DNA from: Gemella haemolysans | GTDB lineage: Bacteria; Bacillota; Bacilli; Staphylococcales; Gemellaceae | Reading direction: 5' to 3' | DNA length: 64,000 bases | Assembly: GCF_012273215.1 (NCBI RefSeq) | Contig: NZ_CP050965.1 | Coordinates: 372,001-436,000, forward strand | Shown: piece after piece, positions 42,590 through 52,979 of the stretch | How the letters are laid out: the number at the start of each line of letters is the position of its first letter | Position numbering within the stretch: position 1 is the first letter of the stretch | Position numbers and translations under genes: made by a program | Notes under the pieces: model-generated | What the model was told of the DNA's origin: nothing | Databases searched by the model: none | The model's input: only the letters and a program-made list of their open reading frames with translations

Positions 42590-43552
42590 ATGAAAAAGTT
42601 ATATGTAGTTATACCTTGTTACAATGAAGAAGAGGTATTAAACGAGACTGCAAAAAGATTAGAAGTTAAAATGAATTCTATGATAGAAGAAGATTTAATT
42701 TCAAAAGATAGCCGTGTTGTTTTAGTGAACGATGGTTCAAAAGATAAAACATGGAAGATGATAGAAGAACTTCATAAAAAAAATCCATTATTCAGTGGTA
42801 TTAACTTAAGTAGAAATAGAGGTCACCAAAATGCTTTATTAGCAGGACTTATGACTGTTAAGGATCACTGTGATGTAAGTATTTCTATGGATGCCGATTT
42901 ACAAGATGATATTAACGCTATGGACGAAATGATGAAAAAATATCTTGAAGGTGCTGATGTAGTTTACGGTGTTCGTTCAGCAAGAACTACAGATACATTC
43001 TTTAAACGTTTCACAGCAGAAGCATTCTATAAAGTAATGGAAAAACTAGGTGCTAATACAGTATTCAACCATGCAGACTATCGTTTAATGAGTAAACGTG
43101 CATTAGAAGGATTAGCTCAATTTAAAGAAGTTAACTTATTCCTACGTGGTATTGTTCCTATGATAGGATATCCAAGTGATATTGTAACATACGAACGTGC
43201 GGAAAGATTTGCTGGAGAAAGTAAATATCCATTATCTAAGATGTTAGCATTTGCTTTTGAAGGAATTACTTCTTTATCTGTAAAATTAATTAGATTTATT
43301 ACTATAGGTGGAGCATTAATGATATTTATTGCTGCGATAGTATTTTTCTACACTTTATATAGTTACTTAGCAGGATTTGCAAGACCAGGGTGGTCGAGCT
43401 TAATGATATCAATGTGGTTCATTGGTGGAATGATTATGATTTCATTAGGTATTGTAGGTGAATATGTAGGTAAAATCTACTTAGAAACAAAAGGACGCCC
43501 AAGATTCATTGTTGAACAATTCTTAAACGAAGAAAAAAACGAAGAGGAATAA
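42590..43552 (+). CDS. Membrane-anchored family 2 glycosyltransferase (CsbB/YkcC-like)
   Basis: 320 aa. GT-A domain: VVIPCYNEEEVLNETAKRLE, LVNDGSKDKTW, SRNRGHQNALLAGL, and the DxD-type MDADLQDD; then HADYRLMSKRAL. Two C-terminal membrane segments (about 235-260 and 270-293) and IYLETKGRPRFIVEQ end the protein. These enzymes load sugars onto undecaprenyl phosphate for extracytoplasmic glycosylation. The following multi-TM protein may be the acceptor transferase. Confidence 0.88.
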   Translation: MKKLYVVIPCYNEEEVLNETAKRLEVKMNSMIEEDLISKDSRVVLVNDGSKDKTWKMIEELHKKNPLFSGINLSRNRGHQNALLAGLMTVKDHCDVSISMDADLQDDINAMDEMMKKYLEGADVVYGVRSARTTDTFFKRFTAEAFYKVMEKLGANTVFNHADYRLMSKRALEGLAQFKEVNLFLRGIVPMIGYPSDIVTYERAERFAGESKYPLSKMLAFAFEGITSLSVKLIRFITIGGALMIFIAAIVFFYTLYSYLAGFARPGWSSLMISMWFIGGMIMISLGIVGEYVGKIYLETKGRPRFIVEQFLNEEKNEEE

Positions 43553-43558
43553 TTGGCA

Positions 43559-45127
43559 ATGAATAAGGAAATATTAAATAAATTTTCTAACTTTTTAGTA
43601 AAAGTTATAGCTGTGATTTTTATGGTGCTTATGGGGATAAATTCACTATTAGTGTTAACAAAAACAGCGATATTTCCGAAAGATTATCAAGAAACTTTAT
43701 ATTATGAAAATGATAGTGCTATACTAAATATTATATTTCTTATAATATTTAGTATAGTTATCTTAATATTAGCAAGATATTTAAAAAAAATAATAAGTGT
43801 TCAAAGACTAGTCTTAGTTGTAATGATTTACACATTTATTATTAGTATATTATTTGCGATATTGAGACGTGATTATGTGCAATTTGATCCATTTAATGTA
43901 ATAGATCAAGCTAATAATTTCGTAAGAGAAAACTACAGTGGTCTTGATAAAGGAAATAACTATTTATATATATATTCACACCAGATTACAACAGTATTTC
44001 TTTTCCAAATAATACTGTCAGTATTTGGTAGAGCAACATTTATTTTATATATAATGCAAAGTTTTTCAATCAGTTATATAATCTTTATGTTATATAAAAT
44101 ATCTAATATAATGTTTGAAGATGAAGATACAAACTATTTAGTTGTAATTCTTAGTGGACTATGTTTTCCATTAATATTTTATGTTGCATTTGTCTACGGA
44201 TTGCTACCGGGTATGTTTTTAACACTAGTTGCTTATTATTATTTTATAAAGTATATTAAATATAAAAAGTGGTATATGGTAGTAATAAGTGCTATAAGCA
44301 TTAATATTGCAATTCTATTTATAGGTAATAACTTAATACATATGCTAGCAATATTCTCAGCAGCTATAATTTATCTTATTAGAGTTAGAGATAAAAAAGT
44401 TATTGTGTTCATAGTAAGTAGCCTATTTTTAATGAGTGCTTCTAAAAGTATGATTTATAATTATTATGAAGTAAAAAGCCAAAAGACAATAGCTGATGGT
44501 GTTCCGAAAATTACATGGATAGCGATGGGAATGCAAGAGGGTGATCGTGAAGCTGGTTGGTGGAATAGATTTAACTATGATATTATGCCAGAAGAGGATT
44601 ATGATGCGAAACGTATAACTGATATTTCTAAAGATTCTATAAAACAAAGAGTAGAGGTATTTAAGAAAAATCCTAGTTATGCCCTAGATTTTTATCAAAG
44701 AAAGTATGAAAATCAATTTATAGAGCCAACATTCCAAAGTTTGTTGGTAACAGCACCTCAAAGAAACTTTGATAATGAGACTAAGTTGGAAAAAGTGAAA
44801 GACTTTTTTATAAAACAAATTTACTTTGATGGAACTCATGACGTAATTTCATTTATTATGAAGGTATTTCAAGTATTTGTGTACGTATTTTCTACAATTT
44901 TTGCGATAAATATATATAAACAGAAGAAAGAAATATTAACGATAATCCCAGTTGCATTTATTGGTGGAACATTATTTCATATGATTTGGGAAGCGAAAAG
45001 TAGATATGTATTCCCGTATTTCGTATTTTTAATTCCACTTGCTGCATATGGATTAACAATTGTGCGAAATAAAATAACTGAGTATAGAAAAAATAAAGAG
45101 GAAAAAGATGAAAAAGGTAATATATAA
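43559..45127 (+). CDS. Polytopic membrane protein, probable GT-C-type glycosyltransferase
   Basis: About 522 aa with roughly eleven hydrophobic segments and one large external loop (about 300-400, ITWIAMGMQEGDREAGWWNR). ATG 43559 is chosen over TTG 43553; it follows gaagagga. The architecture resembles GT39/GT-C transferases that use polyprenyl-linked sugars, and it directly follows a polyprenyl-phosphate glycosyltransferase. It overlaps the next gene by 20 bp. Assignment is by architecture only. Confidence 0.65.
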   Translation: MNKEILNKFSNFLVKVIAVIFMVLMGINSLLVLTKTAIFPKDYQETLYYENDSAILNIIFLIIFSIVILILARYLKKIISVQRLVLVVMIYTFIISILFAILRRDYVQFDPFNVIDQANNFVRENYSGLDKGNNYLYIYSHQITTVFLFQIILSVFGRATFILYIMQSFSISYIIFMLYKISNIMFEDEDTNYLVVILSGLCFPLIFYVAFVYGLLPGMFLTLVAYYYFIKYIKYKKWYMVVISAISINIAILFIGNNLIHMLAIFSAAIIYLIRVRDKKVIVFIVSSLFLMSASKSMIYNYYEVKSQKTIADGVPKITWIAMGMQEGDREAGWWNRFNYDIMPEEDYDAKRITDISKDSIKQRVEVFKKNPSYALDFYQRKYENQFIEPTFQSLLVTAPQRNFDNETKLEKVKDFFIKQIYFDGTHDVISFIMKVFQVFVYVFSTIFAINIYKQKKEILTIIPVAFIGGTLFHMIWEAKSRYVFPYFVFLIPLAAYGLTIVRNKITEYRKNKEEKDEKGNI

Positions 45128-46307
45128 AGCTTTTGTCGTAACATTATTGGGACTAGCTGTATCTACTCCAACGATAAAAGCTAATGATGTTTATGTACCC
45201 TTTGGAGAAAAGAAATTTACAGAAATTGAAAATAGTCAAAAAATAGATTTCGATGATCTTAATCTTAAAGAAGCGTTACTAGAATATTATAAGTTTCATA
45301 TTAATAAAGACTATAAAGGTGAAGAAGTAACGATAGGAATGATGGAACAATTTACAAGTTTATCATTACCTTGGAAAAATATTTTTTCTCTAAAAGGTTT
45401 AGAATATGCTGTTAATTTGAAAAATTTAAATCTATCAAATAACTTTATTGAAGATATTACACCTTTAGAAAAACTAGTAGAATTGGAAGATTTAAATCTA
45501 ACAAATAATAAAATAAAAGATCCAAAGAGTTTAGCGAAATTAACAAAATTAAGACAGTTAGTGCTTAGAAAAAATCTAATGAATAATTTAGATTTTCTAA
45601 ATGATTTAAAAGTAGAATCATTAGATGTTTCGATGAACAGTGTTTTGAAAGACTATATTCCGAATAATTTGAAACTTGAAAATTTAAGGAGTTTAAATAT
45701 TTCTGGTATAGGTTTAGATAATATTTCATTTATAAAAAATGCTATAAAACTTGAGAGTCTTGTTGCTGAAGAAAATGCTATTAAAGATATAACACCATTA
45801 ACTGAATTAAAGTCGTTAAGGGTAGTGTATTTAGATAGAAATAGTATAAGTGATATCTCAGCACTTAAAGATTTATCAAGTTTAGAAGAATTACTATTAT
45901 ATAAAAACAATATTGAAAATATAGATGCGTTGAAAGATAAAAAGTATTTATATCGATTGATGCTGAACGAAAATATAGGTCTGAGAAATATAGATGCGTT
46001 AAAAGATGTACCGAATATTTCTAGTGTAGATATATCTGATACAGCGGTCTCTGATATTTCAGCATTAAAGGATGCAAAATATCTTTATTATATAGCTTTA
46101 AAAAATACTAAAGTAAGTGAAACTGACATAACTACATTCGAAAAAAATAACTTAGAAGTTAAAAAATCTAATAATATAGATAAAAAACTAGAGGTAGTAA
46201 AAACAGAAGCTGCGAAATATTTCAGTGTAAAAAATTATATTTTCATGTTGATAATATTAATTTTTACTTTTAGTGGTATAAGAAGTTATTGGAAAAAAAA
46301 TAAATAA
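45108..46307 (+). CDS. Secreted/membrane leucine-rich-repeat protein
   Basis: 399 aa. Signal peptide in the first 25 residues (ending STPTIKA-ND). Residues 90-350 form about ten 22-residue LRRs of internalin type (LKNLNLSNNFIEDITPLEKL, LEELLLYKNNIENIDALKDK). A C-terminal hydrophobic segment (about 375-393) plus WKKNK replaces a sortase motif, so it should stay membrane-anchored. It is the third gene of the glycosylation operon and might be its substrate. Confidence 0.85.
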   Translation: MKKVIYKAFVVTLLGLAVSTPTIKANDVYVPFGEKKFTEIENSQKIDFDDLNLKEALLEYYKFHINKDYKGEEVTIGMMEQFTSLSLPWKNIFSLKGLEYAVNLKNLNLSNNFIEDITPLEKLVELEDLNLTNNKIKDPKSLAKLTKLRQLVLRKNLMNNLDFLNDLKVESLDVSMNSVLKDYIPNNLKLENLRSLNISGIGLDNISFIKNAIKLESLVAEENAIKDITPLTELKSLRVVYLDRNSISDISALKDLSSLEELLLYKNNIENIDALKDKKYLYRLMLNENIGLRNIDALKDVPNISSVDISDTAVSDISALKDAKYLYYIALKNTKVSETDITTFEKNNLEVKKSNNIDKKLEVVKTEAAKYFSVKNYIFMLIILIFTFSGIRSYWKKNK

Positions 46308-46313
46308 AATGAA

Positions 46314-46352
46314 AAAGATAGATGAGTTTCCCCTTGAAATTCATCTATCTTT
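46314..46352 (+). terminator. Terminator after the LRR gene
   Basis: AAAGATAGATGAGTTTC and GAAATTCATCTATCTTT form a 17-bp stem with a short loop (one or two mismatches). Confidence 0.8.
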
Positions 46353-46379
46353 GTGCTAGAATTACATTAATGAAATAAA

Positions 46380-46600
46380 TCAACGTATACTTAGGACAAG
46401 ATATATATTTAACTTATTTAAGAGAGGGTATGGTGCTGAAAATACCTATAAGCAATATATGTTACTACCTAGCTAATAGTATTAACATAGTTAGTGAGCT
46501 ATATTCACAAAGAGGAAGTAAAATTACTTTGAATTTGGGTGGTACCACGAAAAGATTCGTCCCTTCTTTAGTTTCGGCTAGAGATGGGGCTTTTTTAATT
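46380..46600 (+). promoter_or_regulatory. T-box leader of thrS
   Basis: The conserved T-box GGGTGGTACCACG lies at 46537-46549, followed by a terminator stem (cgtcccttc ... gatggggc plus T-run, about 46558-46596). Upstream sequence 46420-46530 can fold into stem I and adjacent stems. Candidate Thr specifier triplets ACT/ACC are at 46464-46469, but I cannot fix the loop by eye. Uncharged tRNA-Thr would favour antitermination and thrS expression. Confidence 0.9.
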
Positions 46601-46646
46601 TCTAAGTAAGTTAGACTAAGTATATAAAAAAGAAGGAGACCTTAAT

Positions 46647-48590
46647 ATGGCTAAATTAGTTTTTCCAGATGGAAATGTAAGAGAATATGATAATAAAACA
46701 CCTTTAGAAATTGCAGAAAGTATCAGTGTTAGTCTTAAGAAAAAAGTTATTTCTGCAAAATTAGATGAGGATTACATCGAAGTTAACAAACCAATAACAA
46801 AAGATGGTCACTTAAAACTTATCGTTGCAGATGATGAAGATAAAGATAGTTTATATGTATTACGTCACACTTGTGCACACGTATTAGCGCAAGCATTAAG
46901 AAGACTATACGGTAAAGATGTGCACTTCGGAGTTGGTCCAGCTATCGATGGTGGATTCTACTATGACTTTGATGCAGAATACAAAGTTTCAGAAGAAGAC
47001 TTCAAAGCAATCGAAAAAGAAGTTAAGAAAATTATTAGCGAAAATCACGCAATTGAAGGTCGTGAAGTAAGTAAAGAAGAAGCTTTAGAAATCTTCAAAG
47101 AAGATCCTTATAAAGTAGAATTAATTAATGATCTTCCAGCTGATGAAGTAATTACAGTTTACACACAAGGTGACTTTACTGACCTTTGTCGTGGAGGACA
47201 TGTAAGTGCAACTTCAAAAATTAAAGAATTCAAATTATTATCTGTAGCTGGTGCATACTGGAGAGGTAATAGTGATAATAAAATGTTACAACGTATTTAC
47301 GGAACAGCTTACTTCACTAAAGATCATATGGAGCAACACTTAGTGAGATTACAAGAAGCACGTGAACGTGACCACAGAAAACTAGGTAAAGAACTAGGAA
47401 TCTTCACAACAAGTCAAAAAGTTGGTGCTGGATTACCATTATGGTTACCAAATGGTGCTACTATCCGTCGTACAATCGAAAGATATATCGTTGACAAAGA
47501 AGTTGAATTAGGATATGACCACGTTTATACTCCAATTATGGGATCTAAAGATTTATATATTACAAGTGGACACTGGGACCACTATCAAGAAGATATGTTC
47601 CCACCAATGGAGATGGATCACGAAACAATGGTACTTCGTCCAATGAACTGTCCTCACCACATGATGGTTTATAAAAATGAACGTCACTCATACCGTGAAC
47701 TTCCAATTCGTATCGCCGAACTTGGAATGATGCACCGTTATGAAGCAAGTGGAGCTGTAAGTGGACTACAACGTGTTCGTGGTATGACTCTAAATGATGC
47801 TCATATCTTCGTACGCCCAGACCAACTTAAAGATGAATTCAAACTTACTGTAGGTCTTATTGAAGAAGCGTACAAAGATTTAGGTATTAAAAACTTCAGC
47901 TACCGTCTATCTTACAGAGATCCAGAAAACACTGAAAAATACTTCGACGATGATGCAATGTGGAATAATGCTCAACAAATGTTAAAAGAAACTGCCGATG
48001 AATTAGGTTTAGACTATGTTGAAGCTGAAGGAGAAGCAGCATTCTACGGACCAAAACTTGACGTTCAAGTAGAAACAGCAATTGGAAAACAAGAAACATT
48101 ATCTACAATTCAATTAGACTTCCTATTACCAGAAAGATTCGAACTAGAATACATTGGTGAAGATGGAAAAGCTCACCGTCCAGTAGTTATCCACCGTGGT
48201 ATTGTATCAACAATGGAAAGAATGGTTGCCTTCTTATTAGAAGAGTACAAAGGAGACTTACCAACATGGTTATCACCAAACCAAGTACGTATCATTCCAG
48301 TAAACAATGATTACCACTATGACTATTCAAAAGAAATCATGCAAGAACTTAAAAAAGCTGGTGTTAAAGTAGCTATCGATGATAGAGACGAAAAACTAGG
48401 ATATAAAATCCGTGAAGCAGCAAGCAAAAAAATTCCATATACTTTAGTAATTGGAGATAAAGAAGTAGAAAACAGAAATGTTAACGTAAGAACATTTGGT
48501 TCACACGATCAAAAAGAAGAAAGCTTTGCTGAATTTAAAGAAAATATCTTAAAAGAAATCAACGAAAGATTAATCGAGAAAAACTCATAG
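46647..48590 (+). CDS. thrS: Threonyl-tRNA synthetase
   Basis: 647 aa, full length. TGS domain at 1-60, editing domain with [16 protein letters not shown] (HxxxH) and the later CRGGH zinc-like motif, class II catalytic core with [13 protein letters not shown] and the motif-2/3 region ([40 protein letters not shown] in part), and anticodon-binding domain at about 540-645. Controlled by the T-box upstream. Confidence 0.97.
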   Translation: MAKLVFPDGNVREYDNKTPLEIAESISVSLKKKVISAKLDEDYIEVNKPITKDGHLKLIVADDEDKDSLYVLRHTCAHVLAQALRRLYGKDVHFGVGPAIDGGFYYDFDAEYKVSEEDFKAIEKEVKKIISENHAIEGREVSKEEALEIFKEDPYKVELINDLPADEVITVYTQGDFTDLCRGGHVSATSKIKEFKLLSVAGAYWRGNSDNKMLQRIYGTAYFTKDHMEQHLVRLQEARERDHRKLGKELGIFTTSQKVGAGLPLWLPNGATIRRTIERYIVDKEVELGYDHVYTPIMGSKDLYITSGHWDHYQEDMFPPMEMDHETMVLRPMNCPHHMMVYKNERHSYRELPIRIAELGMMHRYEASGAVSGLQRVRGMTLNDAHIFVRPDQLKDEFKLTVGLIEEAYKDLGIKNFSYRLSYRDPENTEKYFDDDAMWNNAQQMLKETADELGLDYVEAEGEAAFYGPKLDVQVETAIGKQETLSTIQLDFLLPERFELEYIGEDGKAHRPVVIHRGIVSTMERMVAFLLEEYKGDLPTWLSPNQVRIIPVNNDYHYDYSKEIMQELKKAGVKVAIDDRDEKLGYKIREAASKKIPYTLVIGDKEVENRNVNVRTFGSHDQKEESFAEFKENILKEINERLIEKNS

Positions 48591-48601
48591 TAAAATAAAT
48601 A

Positions 48602-48774
48602 GGGAGTGACTCAAAAATCGTGATTTCGTAGAAATCGATTTTGTCGAGTCACCCCCGCACAGTTTATTAGATATCTAAAAAACTTTTATAAAGCGAATTT
48701 AGATATCAATAAACCACTGCGTCTATGGTTTTTCATATGAACTTTGTAAAATTTTAGAATTTTTGGATAAGCTC
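48602..48774. repeat. MITE-like repeat, copy 3
   Basis: Nearly identical to 38803-38976 for its first 120 bp, with more changes at the right end (ggataagctc instead of ggatcagcccc). It sits directly between thrS and the cyclophilin gene; the RBS of the latter begins 10 bp after it. The 5' hairpin could terminate thrS transcription. Confidence 0.85.
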
Positions 48775-48798
48775 ATAATCATAATAAGGAGAGATAAA

Positions 48799-49383
48799 AT
48801 GTTAACTCAATTAACAAAAAATGTAAAAAAAAGTCAAGTTAGAGTAAAAATTAAAACTACTCATGGAGATATGACTTTCAAATTATTTGAAAAAGATATT
48901 CCAAAAGCAGTAGAAAACTTTTTAACTCATGCAAAAAATGGATACTATAAAGGTATTATTTTCCACCGTGTAATTAAAGACTTTATGATTCAAGGTGGAG
49001 ACCCAACTGGAACAGGTATGGGAGGAGAATCAATCTGGGGACGTAGTTTCGAAGATGAATTCTCAATGGATTACTTCCACTTCTATGGTGCGTTAAGTAT
49101 GGCGAATGCTGGACCAAACACAAATGGAAGTCAATTCTTTATAGTTCAAAATTCTCATGTAGATGCTAGAACTTTACAAGCACTTGAACAAGGTGGATGG
49201 CCAAAAGAAGCTGTTGAAGGTTATGCTAAACTAGGAGGAACTCCTCACTTAGATCACCGTCACACAGTGTTTGGACAACTTATTGCTGGTGCAAAAACTT
49301 TAGAAAAAATTGCAGCTGTAAAAACTGGAGCTCAAGATAAACCAGTTGAAGAAGTTGTAATTCATGATGTAGAAGTTAAATAA
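48799..49383 (+). CDS. Cyclophilin-type peptidyl-prolyl isomerase
   Basis: 194 aa from ATG 48799 (RBS aaggagag). Cyclophilin motifs: [19 protein letters not shown] (catalytic Arg), [18 protein letters not shown] and [10 protein letters not shown]. No signal peptide, so cytosolic. There is an insertion around residues 130-150 ([20 protein letters not shown]), seen in streptococcal/lactobacillar homologues. Monocistronic, with a terminator. Confidence 0.93.
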   Translation: MLTQLTKNVKKSQVRVKIKTTHGDMTFKLFEKDIPKAVENFLTHAKNGYYKGIIFHRVIKDFMIQGGDPTGTGMGGESIWGRSFEDEFSMDYFHFYGALSMANAGPNTNGSQFFIVQNSHVDARTLQALEQGGWPKEAVEGYAKLGGTPHLDHRHTVFGQLIAGAKTLEKIAAVKTGAQDKPVEEVVIHDVEVK

Positions 49384-49385
49384 TT

Positions 49386-49423
49386 ATAAAACGCAAGGTT
49401 AATAGATTTAATCTTGCGTTTTA
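49386..49423 (+). terminator. Terminator after the cyclophilin gene
   Basis: ATAAAACGCAAGGTTAA pairs with TTAATCTTGCGTTTTAT-type sequence (one mismatch), then a T-rich stretch. Confidence 0.8.
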
Positions 49424-49635
49424 TAATTTTTTGAAGAAATAATCATTATATAATTTTAGAATTTAGATAATAAAAATTAATATAGACTAAAGAACAGAGG
49501 AAACTTTTTTCCGATAATAAAATATTATTAGTTATTTTAAATTTCTTCTCGAAAAAAATAAAAAATAATACTTTTAAAATGACTATTCATGTGATATAAT
49601 TATGAAAGTTTGAATATAAAAAAAGGAGAAAAAGA

Positions 49636-50916
49636 ATGGCAGAAAAAACAAGAGTAAAACCAATTCTTGATGTTCATGAAAAGCCTAACTTAGCTCTATG
49701 GGTAACGTTAAGCTTACAACACTTATTCGCAATGTTTGGAGCGACTGTGTTAGTACCAATTTTAACAGGATTACCAGCAAGCACAGCTTTAACAACATCA
49801 GGTATTGGAACACTTACGTATTTATTAATAACTAGAGGTAAAATTCCTGCATACTTAGGATCTTCATTTGCCTTTATTAATCCGATTATTGTATTATCAA
49901 CAACACACAATGTTGAAACAGCAATGCTTGGTGCATTTTTAGCCAGCTTAATTTATGGAGTTGTAGCAATGTTAATTTACAAATTTGGTGTAAATTGGTT
50001 GCTTAAACTTTTACCGCCGGTAGTAGTTGGACCTATTATTATTGTTATTGGACTTGGAATTGCTCCTACAGCAATTAACATGGCGATGTATAAAACAGTA
50101 GATGGAGCTAAAGTTTATGATTTGAAATACTTCTTAGTAGCTCTTATCACATTAGCAGCAACTATCTTCTGTTGTGTAGCTTTAAGAGGATTTGCTAAAC
50201 AAATTCCTGTATTATTAGGAATTGTTTTTGGGTATATCGTAGCAGTATTCGCAGGATTAGTAGATTTCCAACCAGTTATTGATGCTCCTTGGTTTAGTTT
50301 ACCGAAGTTCACAATTCCTTTTGTGACATATACACCACATTGGAATGTAGCAGCATTAGCAATGGTACCTATCGCGATAGTAACTATTAACGAACACATC
50401 GGTCACCAAATGGTATTATCTGAAGTAGTAGGAAGAAACTTCCTAAAAGATCCAGGATTACACCGTTCAATTTTAGCAGATGGAACAGCGATGATGTTTG
50501 CATCACTTTTAGGTGGGCCGCCAAGTACAACATACGGTGAAAACATTGGGGTTCTTGCTATTACACGTATCTTCTCTGTATTCGTGTTAGGAGGAGCAGC
50601 GGTATTCGCACTTATCTTAAGTTTTGTAGGTAAGTTCTCAGCTTTAATTTCTACGATTCCATCACCAGTTATGGGTGGTGTATCGATCTTACTATTCGGT
50701 ATAATCGCTTCAAGTGGACTTAGAATGTTAGTAGATGAAAAAGTAGACTTAAGTATTAACAGAAACTTAGTAATTTCATCAGTAATCATCGTTTTAGGTG
50801 TAGGAGGAGCAATGCTTAAATTCGAAAGCATTAATTTCGAACTTCCAGCAATGGCACTTGCGGCTATCAGCGGTGTGCTATTAAATGCATTTTTACCAAA
50901 AGAAGATAAAAAATAG
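49636..50916 (+). CDS. uraA: Uracil/xanthine-type permease (NCS2), probable uracil permease
   Basis: 426 aa with about 14 hydrophobic segments. UraA-family features: LQHLFAMFGATVLVPILTGL at the N-terminus, GSSFAFINPI, the substrate motif around INEHIGHQMVLSEVVGRN, and GGPPSTTYGENIGVLAITR. These match uracil transporters (H+ symport). I see no PyrR-binding attenuator in the 250 bp upstream. A terminator follows at 50927. Confidence 0.88.
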   Translation: MAEKTRVKPILDVHEKPNLALWVTLSLQHLFAMFGATVLVPILTGLPASTALTTSGIGTLTYLLITRGKIPAYLGSSFAFINPIIVLSTTHNVETAMLGAFLASLIYGVVAMLIYKFGVNWLLKLLPPVVVGPIIIVIGLGIAPTAINMAMYKTVDGAKVYDLKYFLVALITLAATIFCCVALRGFAKQIPVLLGIVFGYIVAVFAGLVDFQPVIDAPWFSLPKFTIPFVTYTPHWNVAALAMVPIAIVTINEHIGHQMVLSEVVGRNFLKDPGLHRSILADGTAMMFASLLGGPPSTTYGENIGVLAITRIFSVFVLGGAAVFALILSFVGKFSALISTIPSPVMGGVSILLFGIIASSGLRMLVDEKVDLSINRNLVISSVIIVLGVGGAMLKFESINFELPAMALAAISGVLLNAFLPKEDKK

Positions 50917-50926
50917 TATTTAATAA

Positions 50927-50967
50927 AATAGCTAGTAACTTTTAAAACAAGTTACTAGCTATTTTTT
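50927..50967 (+). terminator. Terminator after the uracil permease gene
   Basis: AAATAGCTAGTAACTT pairs with AAGTTACTAGCTATTT after a short loop, followed by T-rich sequence. Confidence 0.85.
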
Positions 50968-51015
50968 GTTTTGAAACATAGTCTAATAAATAATAGGACT
51001 TCGGTATAGATGGGA

Positions 51016-52254
51016 TTATAGAATATTATCTTTCTCTGTTAAATTAGAAAAACTAGGTAATTTCCTAATATTATTATTGAATAACCAAAATAGAAATATA
51101 CTTAAAATTAACAACGAAGTAATAATTATAATAATCTTCGTATTGTATTTTATACTTAAAATTCCAACCATTAGAGCACCTAGAGGACTAAAAGCTATTG
51201 ATAAGCCAATCATAGTGGACATTGCGACATCTAATTTATCTTTACTTATGACACATTGAATCATAGTTTGAGAATATGTATTTAAAATCCCTATTAGTAT
51301 CCAACCAAATAAAAATAATGAGAAATTGATTATTCTATTTGTGATGGAGTTATTGTTAAGTATGCTAAGTAGCCCCCAAGAAACAGCGATACCAAATGCA
51401 AAAGTAATATATAATGTACCTAACCTTATATTTTTTAGTATTTTCTTGTTAGAAAGAAAGGCTCCTATTAAGATACCAAGTCCAGAGGCACTAAGTAAAA
51501 TTCCATAAAAATAGCTAGTTTCTGAATACTCAGGAAGTATCGTTAGTAAAGAGCTGGTAGAAAAATTAATTATTATTATTCCAATTAATAATGGTTTTAA
51601 TAATGGTGTATTCCAAATTTTTATACCATTACTTAATTTTGAAAGATAGTTTTCTTGTGTGGTTATAGTTTTTTCATTTTTAGATAAGTCGCTTGACAGA
51701 AAAATAAATAATACACTATTGATGAAAAAAGTAAGACTATTTATTATGAAAGCATATATTGTTCCGAAAATCGTAATAATAAATCCACCTATTGAATTAA
51801 AGAGTGCGTCACTACCTTGATAAGTTATAGAAAATAATGAATTTACTTTAACTAAATCTTCTTGTCTAACTATTTTTGGAAGCAAAGCAAGTTGAATAGG
51901 ATAAACAATTTGATTAATGAAACTAATACAAACGATAAAAATTATCAGTGTAGTAATATGTAGTTTATTAATGAAGATTAGATAAGTGATAACTAGTAAT
52001 ATTATCGCTTGAATTAACTGTGAAATAATTAAAAATTTCTTTACATCAAATTTACTGATTATCGGTGAGATAAATATTTGTAATATAGCGGTAAATGAGA
52101 TTAAAAACAAGGTAATACCACTATAAAAAGTAGATTTAGTTAAAGAGTAGATTAAAGTTAAAGTAGCTATTGAATATATGCTATCACCGAAGTTAGTAAT
52201 TAATCTACCGAATAGTAAAATTGAAAAGTTCTTATTTTTGAACATATTGCCCAC
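51016..52254 (-). CDS. MFS transporter (MFS_3/EntS-like efflux protein)
   Basis: 412 aa with about 12 hydrophobic segments. The N-terminus FSILLFGRLITNFGDSIYSI and the TM2-3 loop (SPIISKFDVKKFLI) fit the MFS_3 group of macrolide/siderophore efflux proteins. The substrate is unknown. The HTH gene 62 bp upstream on the same strand is its probable regulator. Confidence 0.82.
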   Translation of the reverse strand: MGNMFKNKNFSILLFGRLITNFGDSIYSIATLTLIYSLTKSTFYSGITLFLISFTAILQIFISPIISKFDVKKFLIISQLIQAIILLVITYLIFINKLHITTLIIFIVCISFINQIVYPIQLALLPKIVRQEDLVKVNSLFSITYQGSDALFNSIGGFIITIFGTIYAFIINSLTFFINSVLFIFLSSDLSKNEKTITTQENYLSKLSNGIKIWNTPLLKPLLIGIIIINFSTSSLLTILPEYSETSYFYGILLSASGLGILIGAFLSNKKILKNIRLGTLYITFAFGIAVSWGLLSILNNNSITNRIINFSLFLFGWILIGILNTYSQTMIQCVISKDKLDVAMSTMIGLSIAFSPLGALMVGILSIKYNTKIIIIITSLLILSIFLFWLFNNNIRKLPSFSNLTEKDNIL

Positions 52255-52316
52255 ATCCTTTATAAAAATTTTAACGATAAAAAATATTTGACAGTTTATG
52301 TATTATTTAACAGCTC

Positions 52317-52751
52317 TTAACGAGCTGTAGAAATAATATTAATACTAACACCATCGTTATCTTTTGAGGAGAATTTGTTTTCTAGTTTTTTAACTTCATC
52401 CCAGAAATCTTTCACATCTTCTTTCTTTACATTAAAGTTAACTGAAGTATTGTTAAATAAGTCGTTAAAAATATTAGGTGAAGGCACAAATGCTTGTGCA
52501 GTTGGTAGATAATATTTTTGGATTATTCCATTTATTGAATCTGTATCAACTACTTCGATAAAATTATTTTCCTCTAGGATATTAAGATGATAGTGTATTT
52601 TAGTTCTATTAATTTTTAACAGTTTAGCAAGTTCTCTTGAGTTCTTTTTTTCTGTACCGAGTGTAGTAAGAATACTTATTCTTAGAGGATCGGAGATGAC
52701 TTTGAGCCTTTCTATATCTGTAATGTACTGTATATCTTTTATAGTAATCAT
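52317..52751 (-). CDS. ArsR-like winged-helix regulator
   Basis: 144 aa. Winged HTH: RLKVISDPLRISILTTLGTE, SRELAKLLKINRTKIHYHLN and ILEENNFIEVVD. It lacks Cys metal ligands in the sensing positions. The C-terminal 60 residues are not recognised. ATG 52751 follows aaagg. The gene order regulator-exporter on one strand suggests drug- or metabolite-responsive control of the MFS gene. Confidence 0.82.
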   Translation of the reverse strand: MITIKDIQYITDIERLKVISDPLRISILTTLGTEKKNSRELAKLLKINRTKIHYHLNILEENNFIEVVDTDSINGIIQKYYLPTAQAFVPSPNIFNDLFNNTSVNFNVKKEDVKDFWDEVKKLENKFSSKDNDGVSINIISTAR

Positions 52752-52979
52752 CCTTTCTTACTAATATTATATAACTATTACTCACAACTGTCAATATTTT
52801 TTTAACGTTATAATATATTTTATTAACAGGAATATATAGAATCAAATTTCAGATGGTGAAATTTACTGAATTTTAGCTAAACAATAGTTTGACTATCACT
52901 TTTATATTTGATATAATTTACTAGGTATAATATTAGTAGAAATACTAAAACTACAAAGAAGAAATAAAATTTAAGGAGA

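Noticed and set aside
49424..49635. PyrR-type attenuator before the uracil permease gene
   Set aside because: No convincing PyrR-binding loop or terminator/antiterminator pair could be found by eye in this AT-rich stretch.
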